A stretch of DNA of 64,000 nucleotides from a virus: positions 1 to 64,000 of IMG/VR virus record IMGVR_UViG_3300045993_000417, one strand, 5' to 3'. Under the pieces are notes generated by a model. It made no database searches, had not been told where the DNA came from, and saw only the letters and a program-made list of their open reading frames with translations. The position numbers and the translations under genes are program-made. Of the stretch, positions 18,201 through 26,695 are shown piece by piece (the stretch's first letter is position 1; every line of letters begins with the position of its first letter).

Positions 18201-18220
18201 TACTTATCTTATACCAAAAA
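18201..18220 (-). promoter_or_regulatory. Extended -10 type promoter
   Basis: Reverse strand TTTTTGGTATAAGATAAGTA, with the core GGTATAAG followed by a second TAAGTA. Confidence 0.65.
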
Positions 18221-18234
18221 GGACTGGTCTAGTT

Positions 18235-18241
18235 TAAAATA
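18235..18241 (+). promoter_or_regulatory. TAAAATA late-type promoter box with leader
   Basis: TTTAAAATA 24 nt before the ATG at 18266; AAGGA lies between them. It is back to back with the early-type promoter. Confidence 0.55.
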
Positions 18242-18265
18242 ACCATATAATTACAAGGATGCAAG

Positions 18266-19420
18266 ATGCCATCAATATCAACAGAACAACTACAGACCAT
18301 CTCGGTTAAAACCGTAGAAGGATTTCTGAATGACCACGTCCCTCTGAGCGAAGGTCTGGCTAAACAGGCTGCTGCGTATGAACTTAATAGCGAGCAAATA
18401 CAGAGGGCGGTCGAAGCCGTAAACAGCATAACATATTTGAAACTAGTGAAAGTGGCTGAGGATCGCACTATTGAGTTCCCTCTATGTAAGACTGCTGAGG
18501 TAATGGCTCATATCACTTTGCCTGGTATGGATAAAGCTGCTGCCTTAGACTACGATAAGTATCTCTCATATATGTCTAAGCACGTGGGTGATAGTGACTC
18601 AGCAAAAAAGATGGATCCTCTTACCTACGCTAAGCACGATAGGGCAGCTATGCTTTTCGCAGGAAGATCTGTAGATGAAGCAAATACTGCTTACGATAAA
18701 CACGTTAAGCGTATAGAAAAAACAGCCTCAGTTGGCAAGTCTGAAGCCTTCAGTGATAACATCACCATCCAGTCTCCGACAGAAATGTACCACCTTCTGA
18801 CTAAGATGGCTGCTGAGAATAAACACCTTCTTTCCCGTGCTACTGACGACCTAATCGTCACTAAAGACTCTCTTGAGAAAGCTGCGTCTGTACTGGCTCG
18901 TGACCCTAAGGCCTCTATTAAACTAGAGATGCTGGGAGTTTCTGAGACTGGTATTGAAAAGGTTGCTGGTGTAACTGAGCAGACGGTTGGCTCGTTCATC
19001 TTCAAAGAGGCTGATCTTAAAGTGGCTAAGCAAGTCCTGGATCTAACGAAGAAAGCTAATGATCTGCAAGCTGAAGTCGCTAAACGTACAGAGTTACACA
19101 AGCAAGCAGAATTGGCTAAGCAGTCTTTTCTATCGGTACTGTCTAAGGGCCTAGGCTACTTAGCGGGTAAAGCCGTTGCAATACCAGGTAAAGCTATCGG
19201 TAGAGGTTTCAGGAATACCGGTATCAACCTAAAGAACTCTATTACTAACACAGTCTCTAACACTTTAGGGCCTAAGGGGCAGAAGCTATCCACCCCTAAG
19301 AAGTTAGGCATTGTTGGCGTTGCTGGAAGCACGGCCTTGGCGGGGACCGATGCATTGATGTATCAGCCTAGTAAAGAAAAAGACATATATCACCAAATGG
19401 TCCACGCTGGTCCATATTAA
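18266..19420 (+). CDS. Helical internal head-type protein with repeated EKxA strings
   Basis: A 384-aa helical protein. Strings of the form (I/L)EK-x-A occur several times (RIEKTAS, SLEKAAS, GIEKVAG), similar to the core of the N-terminal tag and to the likely cleavage site of the capsid protein. The C-terminal 100 residues are basic with a hydrophobic glycine/alanine segment (KLGIVGVAGSTALAG). These features suggest an internal head or core protein processed by the prohead protease, which is an inference. It heads a run of small genes leading to the protease. Confidence 0.65.
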   Translation: MPSISTEQLQTISVKTVEGFLNDHVPLSEGLAKQAAAYELNSEQIQRAVEAVNSITYLKLVKVAEDRTIEFPLCKTAEVMAHITLPGMDKAAALDYDKYLSYMSKHVGDSDSAKKMDPLTYAKHDRAAMLFAGRSVDEANTAYDKHVKRIEKTASVGKSEAFSDNITIQSPTEMYHLLTKMAAENKHLLSRATDDLIVTKDSLEKAASVLARDPKASIKLEMLGVSETGIEKVAGVTEQTVGSFIFKEADLKVAKQVLDLTKKANDLQAEVAKRTELHKQAELAKQSFLSVLSKGLGYLAGKAVAIPGKAIGRGFRNTGINLKNSITNTVSNTLGPKGQKLSTPKKLGIVGVAGSTALAGTDALMYQPSKEKDIYHQMVHAGPY

Positions 19421-19439
19421 TTCAACCAAAGGAAAAGTA

Positions 19440-19976
19440 ATGAACTTAGATAACGTATACGCAATGGGCCTAGAGAAGTTTGCTGGTGACCAACAAAAGG
19501 CAGTAGAATTCACAGAGGGTTTCTGCAAAGAGGCTGGTATTTGGGACTCGGTTAAAGACGCTTTCAGTACTACTACCCAAAAGGACGCTACTAAAAATGG
19601 ATTCCTACCGTCTATGATGGAAGGTATGGGTAAGGGTCTAGGAGGTGCTGCTATCGCTGGTGGTGTTGGACTTATTGGTATGGCCGCTAACTCTATTAGT
19701 AATGGCAACCTACACAATAAGTTTATGACTGCTTTGCAACAGGCTATTTCCACCAACTCCTTCCTACGTAGCGCCAATAAGGAGAAGGTAATATCCTATG
19801 CAACCACTATATTTAAGTTTGCACCTCATGTAGCTACTGATGTCAACATTTTAACATCCCTGCTGGCAAATTCAGTGCAGGGTGATGGAGTAGATCCTCT
19901 CACTGTTAAAACTTTAGTTGACCTGGAAGCACGGTATAAAGACAGTAATTCTGTCAACCCTAAGTCGTTCATTTAA
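19440..19976 (+). CDS. Tag-related 178-aa protein with hydrophobic segment
   Basis: Begins MNLDNVYAMGLEKFAG, a longer relative of the LEKxA tag. Residues 55-85 are a long glycine/alanine-rich hydrophobic segment (GLGGAAIAGGVGLIGMAANS), and the remainder is helical. AAAGGA precedes the ATG. Likely a packaged or membrane-active head protein by analogy with its tagged neighbours; no biochemical role can be given. Confidence 0.65.
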   Translation: MNLDNVYAMGLEKFAGDQQKAVEFTEGFCKEAGIWDSVKDAFSTTTQKDATKNGFLPSMMEGMGKGLGGAAIAGGVGLIGMAANSISNGNLHNKFMTALQQAISTNSFLRSANKEKVISYATTIFKFAPHVATDVNILTSLLANSVQGDGVDPLTVKTLVDLEARYKDSNSVNPKSFI

Positions 19977-19982
19977 GTTATA

Positions 19983-20171
19983 ATGCATAATCGGTACCTT
20001 GAGAAAATAGCAGGACTGCCTGGGTTGAACGTATTCAAATCCGGTATAACTAATCCTGCTATTTTTAATACTCTAGGTAGAGCTATTGAGAAAAAACCTG
20101 TTGGTGGTATTGTTAAGGCCAACACCGGTTTAACTTTGCATAATCAGAAATTAGGCGTGAAGAGCATATGA
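19983..20171 (+). CDS. 62-aa tagged protein
   Basis: Starts MHNRYLEKIAGLPGLN and then has a short basic/hydrophobic sequence. It overlaps the next tagged gene by 4 nt (ATGA), so the two are translationally coupled. Apart from the tag there is no recognisable domain. Confidence 0.7.
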   Translation: MHNRYLEKIAGLPGLNVFKSGITNPAIFNTLGRAIEKKPVGGIVKANTGLTLHNQKLGVKSI

Positions 20172-20416
20172 ATAAGTATTTAGAGAAAATCGCATTCCTA
20201 CCAGGATTTAAGGGTAAGAGGGAGAGAGACCTATTGGACCTAGCCGGGTTTGCAATGGGTGGTGCAGGTCTTGCAATGGGTGCTTCTCGCACTATGAATA
20301 CCAGTGATACTAACTATTCCGCCAGGAAGAAGGCTAAGTTAGAAGAAGAGAGCTTAGCTGCGTTAAAGAGTATCAATAACAACTTGAAGAAGTTGCCTAA
20401 AGCAGAGAGTAAATAA
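20168..20416 (+). CDS. 82-aa tagged protein
   Basis: Starts with the consensus tag MNKYLEKIAFLPGFKG. A glycine/methionine-rich hydrophobic stretch (DLAGFAMGGAGLAMGAS) follows, then a Lys-rich helical tail. It shares LPG after the tag with the gene just upstream, suggesting duplication. The stop overlaps the next ATG (TAATG). Confidence 0.72.
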   Translation: MNKYLEKIAFLPGFKGKRERDLLDLAGFAMGGAGLAMGASRTMNTSDTNYSARKKAKLEEESLAALKSINNNLKKLPKAESK

Positions 20417-20520
20417 TGGCTGGGGTTTGGGTAACTGATCACAGACGGGGAGCGTGTGGACATTGGGAATACCCAGATGGTCTGAAGACGTGTAAACATT
20501 GTGGTAAAGACTTACCTTAG
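20416..20520 (+). CDS. 34-aa zinc-ribbon-like peptide
   Basis: A short frame starting at TAATG coupling with the gene before it. It contains ACGHW and CKHCGKDLP, i.e. potential metal ligands C-x-H and C-x2-C. It may be the N-terminal zinc part of the HNH nuclease that follows in the -1 frame, by analogy with the Cys-rich N-terminus of the HNH protein at 51297. Confidence 0.45.
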   Translation: MAGVWVTDHRRGACGHWEYPDGLKTCKHCGKDLP

Positions 20521-20792
20521 TAAAGTGGAATGACGATGTAGAAGTTCTACGCCTGTATTCTGAATCTGTTAAGTTAACTACTGATACCGGCATATTACAT
20601 AACGTGGACCATATAATACCTCTAAAGTCTGACTTCGTATGTGGACTACATTGTCATACAAACCTTAGGGTCATAACGGCTGAAGAAAATAAGGCTAAAA
20701 ATAATAGGTACTGGCCGGACATGCCAGAAATAACCCCTGAACTTAAAGCCATGGCAAAAGCCTTTAAAGAAAGTGAAATGAAGAATGTATAA
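20508..20792 (+). pseudogene. HNH endonuclease remnant, no clear start
   Basis: The frame is open after a TAA at 20505-20507 and has no ATG; the only in-frame common start is a GTG at 20604, inside the nuclease motif. The sequence reads VDHIIPLKSDFVCGLH then NLRVITAEENKAKNN, an HNH motif, and upstream WNDDVEVLRLYSESVKLTTD parallels WSEREEIISLYNEATRLTVE of the HNH protein at 51297-51950. Either a -1 frameshift separates it from the preceding zinc-ribbon frame or this is a decayed homing endonuclease next to the protease gene. Confidence 0.55.
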
Positions 20793-22308
20793 ACTTATTG
20801 ACTCAGCGTCTTTCTTCCGGGAAGACGAGCCCATAGTTACCCTTATTGATTTAAAGAAATACACATCGGGGTTGGAGAAATTAGCCGCTGATTCTAGTAT
20901 AACAGCGTACGTTGCTGAACTGAAACCGGAAGAGGGGTATTTCTACGTTCACATACTGGCCCTTGGAGCTTCTGAATTCTACGGCGCAAATCGCAACGGT
21001 GATAGTTTCCCTGAGGACAGCCTTATTAAGTATCATCATACTTTTGTAACGTCCCCAGGATTTATTTTTCGAAATCATATTAACAAGGACCCCAGCATAG
21101 CCATAGGTAAAGTAGTCTTTTCAACATTTAATGTTAGAATGCATAGAGTGGAAATTATAGCTGCAATTGACCGGGTTAAGGGTAAAGATATTTTGGAAAG
21201 GGTGGAGGCAGGTGACTTCCCCTCCACCAGTATGGCATGCAAGACAAGTTATGACGAATGCTCTATCTGCAATAACCGAGCCCATACTAGGGCTGAGTAT
21301 TGCACCCATTTACGCAACGAGTTAGGTAAGATATATCCTGACGGTAGAAAAGTTACAGCTATCAACTCCGCCCCGTTAAAGTTCATGGAACAGAGTATAG
21401 TGGTTCGCCCGGCAGACGCAACGAGTTCCATACTGATGAAAGTAGCAAGTGACTCATCCTTCACTCAAGTCCAATCTTCAGCTGAGCTAGCTGAGATTGA
21501 AGGTCTTGGAGACAACGTCATGGATAAACAAGCGGATCTAAGCAAGCTAGCTGATCTCATCAAAGAAATTGATGGTGGTCTAGTAGTAGACGCAGATCCT
21601 GAGTTGGACAAACTTTTAGCTAAAACTAAAGACCCTAAGTTCGCTCTAATTCCAATCCTTAAGAACTTCAAGCTTAACGATGTTCTATACTCTCTTGGGC
21701 ACCTGGGCATTAGCCCGTCCCTAGCCTTCCTGGCAGAGTTAATAGCAGTCAAGCTAGTAGGAGACCACATGACCGGCTCTGGGGCTACTATAGCCTCTCT
21801 AGCGCATCAGGTAGACCCTTCTAAGATAGCTGTACCTAAAGAGATGTCGGACGAAGTTAACGGACCTCAATCCTCTATCCTGAAACTGTTCGCACCAGAA
21901 CTTCTTGGCAGCTCTATGCTTCCAGAGTTCGTAGAGAAGCGTGCTTTCTTGTTTGATGATGGAAGAGAACGTGACGATTTTGAAGGAAAGCATTATAATA
22001 CCAATATAGGCTACATTGGAAATGGTCCCGAGATTGAGAAGACTCCATTTGAAATGTGGCAAGCTGCAAATGGCGGTATGAAAGAAAACGGTGGCATAGG
22101 TAAAGTACTAACTACGCTACTGGCTGTTGGTGGAGCTGCACTAGCTGCTAAGTGGTTTATAACTAGAACCATTGAACAGAAAATGAGAGAGGCTTTGCCT
22201 CACCCTGGAAATGGTGTTAAAATAGTACTAGTTAAATCTGCTTCTGATTACAAGTTAACTCATCGTTTAGCTAAGGCTGCGATGATTAAGTGTCTAAAGA
22301 AGGTGTAA
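20785..22308 (+). CDS. Prohead maturation protease
   Basis: A 507-aa protein whose first ~220 residues match the assemblin-fold prohead proteases of large phages: GASEFYGANRNGDSFPE (61-77), the catalytic His in FRNHINKDP (His98) and the catalytic Ser in FPSTSMACK (145-153). A zinc-like cluster C159-x2-C162...C173-x-H175 follows, and the block KVTAINSAPLKFMEQSIVVRPAD ends the domain. The long C-terminal extension is helical with a hydrophobic segment near residue 460. GLEKLA at 29-34 resembles the tag core and could be a self-cleavage site. It should cleave scaffold, capsid and internal proteins during head maturation. Its start overlaps the HNH remnant. Confidence 0.85.
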   Translation: MYKLIDSASFFREDEPIVTLIDLKKYTSGLEKLAADSSITAYVAELKPEEGYFYVHILALGASEFYGANRNGDSFPEDSLIKYHHTFVTSPGFIFRNHINKDPSIAIGKVVFSTFNVRMHRVEIIAAIDRVKGKDILERVEAGDFPSTSMACKTSYDECSICNNRAHTRAEYCTHLRNELGKIYPDGRKVTAINSAPLKFMEQSIVVRPADATSSILMKVASDSSFTQVQSSAELAEIEGLGDNVMDKQADLSKLADLIKEIDGGLVVDADPELDKLLAKTKDPKFALIPILKNFKLNDVLYSLGHLGISPSLAFLAELIAVKLVGDHMTGSGATIASLAHQVDPSKIAVPKEMSDEVNGPQSSILKLFAPELLGSSMLPEFVEKRAFLFDDGRERDDFEGKHYNTNIGYIGNGPEIEKTPFEMWQAANGGMKENGGIGKVLTTLLAVGGAALAAKWFITRTIEQKMREALPHPGNGVKIVLVKSASDYKLTHRLAKAAMIKCLKKV

Positions 22309-22380
22309 TACAGATTGACGAAGGATTACTAAAAAGATACAATTCAATACCGTATCTAAACTACAAGGAAAACTTATAAC

Positions 22381-23571
22381 ATGAGTAAAAATGAAAACTT
22401 CACTTTAGAAGACCTTTTGGCTACAATTGAGAAGCAAGCTTCTGACGCTGAAACCGAGGGCTCTAAAGCCGATAATAAAGAAGACTCCAAGGAAGCATTG
22501 GACTCTCGTAAAAAGGACTCGGGTGAAACCGATGAAGCCGAAGCCGAAAAAGCTAAAGCTGAAAAGAAAGAAGGTCAAGAGAAGTCTGCATCTGAACAAG
22601 GCGCTGACTTAGCTAAGGAAATTCTAGAAAAAGTAGCATCTAACAATAAAGGAAATAACGAAATGAGCAAACAAGCTTCTGTAGCTGGCAAGGCTTTGGC
22701 CGATGCAATCCTGACTAAACTGGCTTCTGCTGGTGACGTCGCAACTGAAAACGGGATCACTCCTGGTACAGTTCCACAAAAGAATATCGTTGACAACGCT
22801 GAGATGGATGCACAGGCAACTGCAAAAATCCAATCACTTCCAGGTACCGACGGTGCTGGTAATGGCGGTAGCGTTAATCAAATCTTTGATGCAATCGTTG
22901 CTGATGCAATGGGCGAAGGCGCAACTGCTTACGACCAAACACAATCTGCTGGCGCTTCTGCTGGTGAAGGTGCTGCTATGGATCAAGGCGCAACTGCAAA
23001 TGGTCACGCTGATGAGTCTCAAGAGAAGATGGCTGCTGCTATCACATTGTTTGAGAATGGTCTGGACTTTGATACAGCAGTTGACTTGGTTAAAGAAGCT
23101 GCTGAAGCAATTGAAGCTGAAGAGTTTGATATGGCTAAACAAGCCGCTGTTAGCGAATTGATAGGTCAAGGTTTTGACTTTGATAGCGCAGTTGAGTTGG
23201 TTAAAGAAGCTGTTGCAAATCCATCTGAGCGCGTCTCTCATCCCAATAGTACTATACGCGGTAAGGTAGAACAGGGTGCTTATCAGGCTAAGCAAAAAGG
23301 TAAACGTTTCGGAGCTTCCGCTAAAAGTGAGGCTGCCAATCTGAAGGGCGCACTAGGCGGTTTGAAGAATTCCCCACGTACGGCTATTCAATCTATCGCA
23401 GGTAATCGTATTGCCCAAGCTGCTGCAGCTGCTGCTGCTATCGGTGGTGGTGCGTATGCTCTTACTCGTGAAAAGAAAGCTGCTTTCGAAGCATTGGTTG
23501 ATGCTGGTGTTGACTTCGAAAAGGCTGCTGAGTTGGTTGCTGCTAAGTCTCAAGAACTGTACGGTCTGTAA
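22381..23571 (+). CDS. Acidic repeat protein, scaffold or internal head candidate
   Basis: A 396-aa protein. Residues 1-75 are extremely charged (Glu, Lys, Asp). IEKQAS near residue 17 and LEKVAS near 83 resemble tag cores. Three copies of a helical repeat of the form G-(L/F/V)-D-F-(D/E)-x-A-(V/A)-(D/E)-L-V occur near residues 226, 259 and 381. A basic stretch and an Ala-run hydrophobic segment separate the second and third. It lies between the prohead protease and capsid genes, where scaffolds are usually encoded, so a scaffold or core role is inferred. The neighbour at 24507 has the same repeat. Confidence 0.65.
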   Translation: MSKNENFTLEDLLATIEKQASDAETEGSKADNKEDSKEALDSRKKDSGETDEAEAEKAKAEKKEGQEKSASEQGADLAKEILEKVASNNKGNNEMSKQASVAGKALADAILTKLASAGDVATENGITPGTVPQKNIVDNAEMDAQATAKIQSLPGTDGAGNGGSVNQIFDAIVADAMGEGATAYDQTQSAGASAGEGAAMDQGATANGHADESQEKMAAAITLFENGLDFDTAVDLVKEAAEAIEAEEFDMAKQAAVSELIGQGFDFDSAVELVKEAVANPSERVSHPNSTIRGKVEQGAYQAKQKGKRFGASAKSEAANLKGALGGLKNSPRTAIQSIAGNRIAQAAAAAAAIGGGAYALTREKKAAFEALVDAGVDFEKAAELVAAKSQELYGL

Positions 23572-23595
23572 GACGTAACGTAAAAGCATGATACT

Positions 23596-23630
23596 AGAGG
23601 GTGGAGCTTAAAGCCCGCCCTCTTTTTATT
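23596..23630 (+). terminator. Rho-independent terminator
   Basis: AGAGGGTGG/CCGCCCTCT stem (23596-23604 with 23615-23623) followed by T5. Confidence 0.85.
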
Positions 23631-23644
23631 TAACCCATGAGACT

Positions 23645-24496
23645 ATGAACAAATACCTAACCAAACTAGCTACCCTCTCAGCCGATGCTAAAAAAGAGAT
23701 CCAACAAACAGCTATCATAGCTGCTACTGGATTAGGCGCAGGAATAGGCGGTGACATGTTATCTAAGACTAAGGCTATCTCTAGCTGGAAAGCTCCGAGC
23801 TGGCTTAAGGCTGGTGTTACCGTTGGGGCGTTAGGTTTAGTAGGTGACGTAGCTGCTGTTAAGGTTAATAGACATATAGAAAAGAGTGCAGGGATGAATA
23901 AGTATTTGGAAAAAGTGGCATTGACGTTAGATGGGCATTCGTTTGAACCGGTGGGGAACTACACCACCTCCGTTAAAGATATAAACGATGCTCCGGCTAC
24001 CGTACCTAAAAAGAAGTTTGGACATCAGAAGTTAGAACCTAATATTAATCCAGGAGATACTTTCGATTCAAAGACTCTAAACTACCTAGGGAGTCCTGAT
24101 ATAGCTCATGCTAAAGATATCACTCCAGTACCTCTGTCCGCTAAAATACACAATAACAAAGCCAAGATTCTACTATCTGCTGCAGGGCTAGCCGGGGCAG
24201 CTGGATTGTATGCTTTACATAATAAAAGGAAAAAAGAAGCGATGAACAAATATCTAGAGAAAGCGGCCTCTATGCAACTCCTATTTAATGGAGTTAGGCG
24301 TGGGGCACAAAGGCTTGGCGGGCAATTAAAGACATTGGGACAAGACTTTAGTACTGCCCCTAAAACGATGGCAGGTATGAAGAGTATGGCTCCAAGTATC
24401 AAACCTATACTTCAGAACCGTGCGGTACAGGTGGGTGCAGGTGCTACTGCGTTAGGAGTTGGTGCACTGTCCATGAGAAAAAAGAATAACCAATAA
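23645..24496 (+). CDS. Triple-tag fusion protein
   Basis: A 283-aa frame made of three consecutive units, each starting with the tag: MNKYLTKLATLS (residue 1), MNKYLEKVALTL (codon starting at 23895) and MNKYLEKAASMQ (codon starting at 24243). Each unit then has a short unrelated body, and units 1 and 2 end in a hydrophobic glycine/alanine segment followed by basic residues before the next Met. This looks like three ancestral small tagged genes fused by loss of stop codons, or a polyprotein cut at the internal LEKxA strings. A weak ribosome site precedes the third Met, so internal starts remain possible. Confidence 0.7.
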   Translation: MNKYLTKLATLSADAKKEIQQTAIIAATGLGAGIGGDMLSKTKAISSWKAPSWLKAGVTVGALGLVGDVAAVKVNRHIEKSAGMNKYLEKVALTLDGHSFEPVGNYTTSVKDINDAPATVPKKKFGHQKLEPNINPGDTFDSKTLNYLGSPDIAHAKDITPVPLSAKIHNNKAKILLSAAGLAGAAGLYALHNKRKKEAMNKYLEKAASMQLLFNGVRRGAQRLGGQLKTLGQDFSTAPKTMAGMKSMAPSIKPILQNRAVQVGAGATALGVGALSMRKKNNQ

Positions 24497-24506
24497 GGAT
24501 ATTAAA

Positions 24507-25103
24507 ATGTCACTATCACAAGAATTACGTGCATACGCAGAAACCTTGCACACTCCAGAAGTTTCGGAGACAGAGGCTGCGGTTGAACTTTTGAAACAAG
24601 CGGGTCTTTCTGAAGACGTGGCTCGTGCAGAAGTTCTACAAATGGAAATGGAAAAAGAGGCTACCGAGCACCTAGTCATGTCCGGTATCGACATCGACAA
24701 GGCTGTCAACATGGTTAAGGCTGCTAACATCAATGTTAAGAACCTGACTAAGGTGTCTCTTGTTAAGGAAGCATCCGAAGTCACTGCTAGTCCAGAAGCT
24801 GAGTTACTGATTAAGGTAGCTGAGTACGTGGAAGAGTTGGAGTCTGAGAACGCTAACCTTAAGAACATGGTTAAAGTCGCTGAAGCTAGTGCACCAGAAA
24901 AAGAAATCAAACTCCCTCAGTCTATGGAGAAGGTTGCTAAGTCTGGCATGCTGACTAAGGAAGACTTGATTGAGCTACAGAGCGTTAGCGCTACTGTACT
25001 GAATAAGGTTGCATCGGCTCTAGAGCCTGCATGGGAAATGGGTAAAGCTGCTGGGGTTGCAAGACCTAAGACTGATCCTATCCTTGAATTTTGTGTGGCT
25101 TAA
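24507..25103 (+). CDS. Helical repeat protein, head region
   Basis: A 198-aa acidic, helical protein. It carries the repeat seen in the 22381-23571 product (VMSGIDIDKAVNMVKAA near residue 54) and a related LLKQAGLSEDVARAEV unit before it. A coiled-coil-like segment (ELESENANLKNMV) lies near residue 110. AAGGA precedes the ATG. Placement next to scaffold-like and capsid genes suggests a core or scaffold partner. Confidence 0.65.
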   Translation: MSLSQELRAYAETLHTPEVSETEAAVELLKQAGLSEDVARAEVLQMEMEKEATEHLVMSGIDIDKAVNMVKAANINVKNLTKVSLVKEASEVTASPEAELLIKVAEYVEELESENANLKNMVKVAEASAPEKEIKLPQSMEKVAKSGMLTKEDLIELQSVSATVLNKVASALEPAWEMGKAAGVARPKTDPILEFCVA

Positions 25104-25105
25104 TT

Positions 25106-25984
25106 ATGACTAACCTCTACTTAGAAAAGATTGCGGCTTCCATGTCTGAAGATATGCAAGAGCCTTGGACCATCCTGGGACAGAAAGAGGTAATGCTACG
25201 TCACGGATATGATGTACCTTATAATGAACTTGGTAACGTAAATGCTCAGACAGCTAATACTAACCTTTTTAGGCAGTTGAAGCACCGAGGTATCGGAGCT
25301 CTAATAGGTGCTGCTGCTGGAGGTATTATGGGCGGTATACTACAGGGATCACAGGGAGCTTCTATTGGAGTAGCTGGTGGGGCTATGGCTGGAGCTATAG
25401 GCGGGATTGTACACGATAGTAAGTACATGAAAGAAGACCACGCTGAACTAATTCGTAGGAACATAGATTCAGGGGCGTGGGATAAATATCATATTGGAGA
25501 AAAACAAGCCTCATTCGACAATCCTTACCTAGAGAAGATTGCAGCTAATAAAATGAAGCAGTACATGATCGACACTGGTCAAATTCATAGTCATCAGTTT
25601 TATGGTCCTAAGGGAACAAAAGTAAATGCTCCTAGTAACCAGTCTATCAACGCTATGTATGCTTCAACTGCGCCTACGTCTACATACAATGCGGGTGGTA
25701 GGACAACTACGACTAAGCCTGGTAGTAAAGGTATTTTAGGAATTGGCAAGACTCCTGCTGTAACTACCTCTGTAGAAAATACCGCCACTAGAGTAACAGG
25801 AGATTCATTGGCTGGTGGAGTGAAAAGCAGGATGGTGCCAAAGACAGGTGTTAAGGGACTCCTAGGTAAGGCCGTAGGGTTGATGAAAAGAAATCCATTA
25901 GCTACTGGAGCTGTTGCATTAGGTGCTGGTATGTTAGCCGGTAGGTCTAGTAAAGGCAGTGGCGATCAGTATCAATACGCTTAA
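25106..25984 (+). CDS. Double-tag protein with glycine-zipper-like segment
   Basis: The start MTNLYLEKIAAS at 25106 is preferred over an upstream TTG at 25091. A second tag, NPYLEKIAANKMKQ, occurs at about residue 137, so this is again a fusion of two tagged units. Between them lies a long Gly/Ala hydrophobic segment (RGIGALIGAAAGGIMGGILQ), typical of glycine-zipper membrane or pore-forming sequences. The second unit is basic, with a Thr-rich low-complexity region and another hydrophobic stretch at the C-terminus. Delivery with DNA and membrane activity are inferences. Confidence 0.7.
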   Translation: MTNLYLEKIAASMSEDMQEPWTILGQKEVMLRHGYDVPYNELGNVNAQTANTNLFRQLKHRGIGALIGAAAGGIMGGILQGSQGASIGVAGGAMAGAIGGIVHDSKYMKEDHAELIRRNIDSGAWDKYHIGEKQASFDNPYLEKIAANKMKQYMIDTGQIHSHQFYGPKGTKVNAPSNQSINAMYASTAPTSTYNAGGRTTTTKPGSKGILGIGKTPAVTTSVENTATRVTGDSLAGGVKSRMVPKTGVKGLLGKAVGLMKRNPLATGAVALGAGMLAGRSSKGSGDQYQYA

Positions 25985-26008
25985 GCTTTAAGAACTACGT
26001 TTCAAACT

Positions 26009-26041
26009 AAAAAAATCCCGGAGTGATTACCGGGATTTTTT
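26009..26041. terminator. Bidirectional terminator
   Basis: AAAAATCCCGG/CCGGGATTTTT stem between convergent genes with A and T tracts on both sides. Confidence 0.85.
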
Positions 26042-26042
26042 A

Positions 26043-26516
26043 TTACTTACATTTAGACCAAGCCGTGCGTTGCTCCCTATCAAAACTAGAAGCCCCTATC
26101 ATTCTATACGCGGCGTTATCCCTAGTGTTACGTTTCCTAGCGTATGCCTCTGAAGTACTCCACTGCCTGTTATCCCTTACCCGGTTTGTTTTACTCCATA
26201 CAGACATAGCATATTCTGGACTATTACCCTCTAGAATAGCTAACCCTACTGGCCTGAAGTTTACTGTTAACCACGTTACACAATCATAGCTAGACTTGAA
26301 GGGTCCTATTGACGGTATATCAAACATTACCTTTTTAGTGTCCTGTTCGGTCCAGCTAACCCCCATAGTGACCTGCAAGTAGGCGTGTACTGAGAGTACG
26401 GCCCTAATCATACTTACGCTACGGTTAGACTTCATGGCGTCAATACAAAGCTTTATTAGTGTCACTCTGAATACATTACGGACGTCGGCCTGTAGTGGTG
26501 TTAATTTTACTTTCAT
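26043..26516 (-). CDS. Isolated early-type protein of unknown function
   Basis: A 157-aa basic protein with several Trp and Tyr residues (CVTWLTVNFRPVG, NRQWSTSEAYARKR). CAGGAG precedes the ATG. It is a lone reverse-strand gene between the tagged head genes and the capsid genes, flanked by a bidirectional terminator and its own extended -10 promoter, hence moron-like. No family is recognised. Confidence 0.7.
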   Translation of the reverse strand: MKVKLTPLQADVRNVFRVTLIKLCIDAMKSNRSVSMIRAVLSVHAYLQVTMGVSWTEQDTKKVMFDIPSIGPFKSSYDCVTWLTVNFRPVGLAILEGNSPEYAMSVWSKTNRVRDNRQWSTSEAYARKRNTRDNAAYRMIGASSFDREQRTAWSKCK

Positions 26517-26550
26517 GATTTAATCTCCTGTTGTGAGTTTATTACACTTA

Positions 26551-26565
26551 ACTTATACCATTTTT
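26551..26565 (-). promoter_or_regulatory. Extended -10 type promoter, variant
   Basis: Reverse strand AAAAATGGTATAAGT: the TGGTATAAGT core is kept while the upstream T run is replaced by A residues. Confidence 0.55.
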
Positions 26566-26695
26566 CACTACATCTATTTAATTCTGAGTTAAACTAATTT
26601 CATAGAGCTATATGTTCTACAGGTTTGGGCAGTAATGTCCTTGATTGATCTAATAATTAGTTCGGTCTAAACATTTAACTAAAAGGAAATAAACC

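Noticed and set aside
22405-23295. Long shadow frames on both strands within the 22381-23571 gene
   Set aside because: Caused by the Lys/Glu/Ala-rich biased codons of the real frame; no starts with ribosome sites and no plausible protein character.
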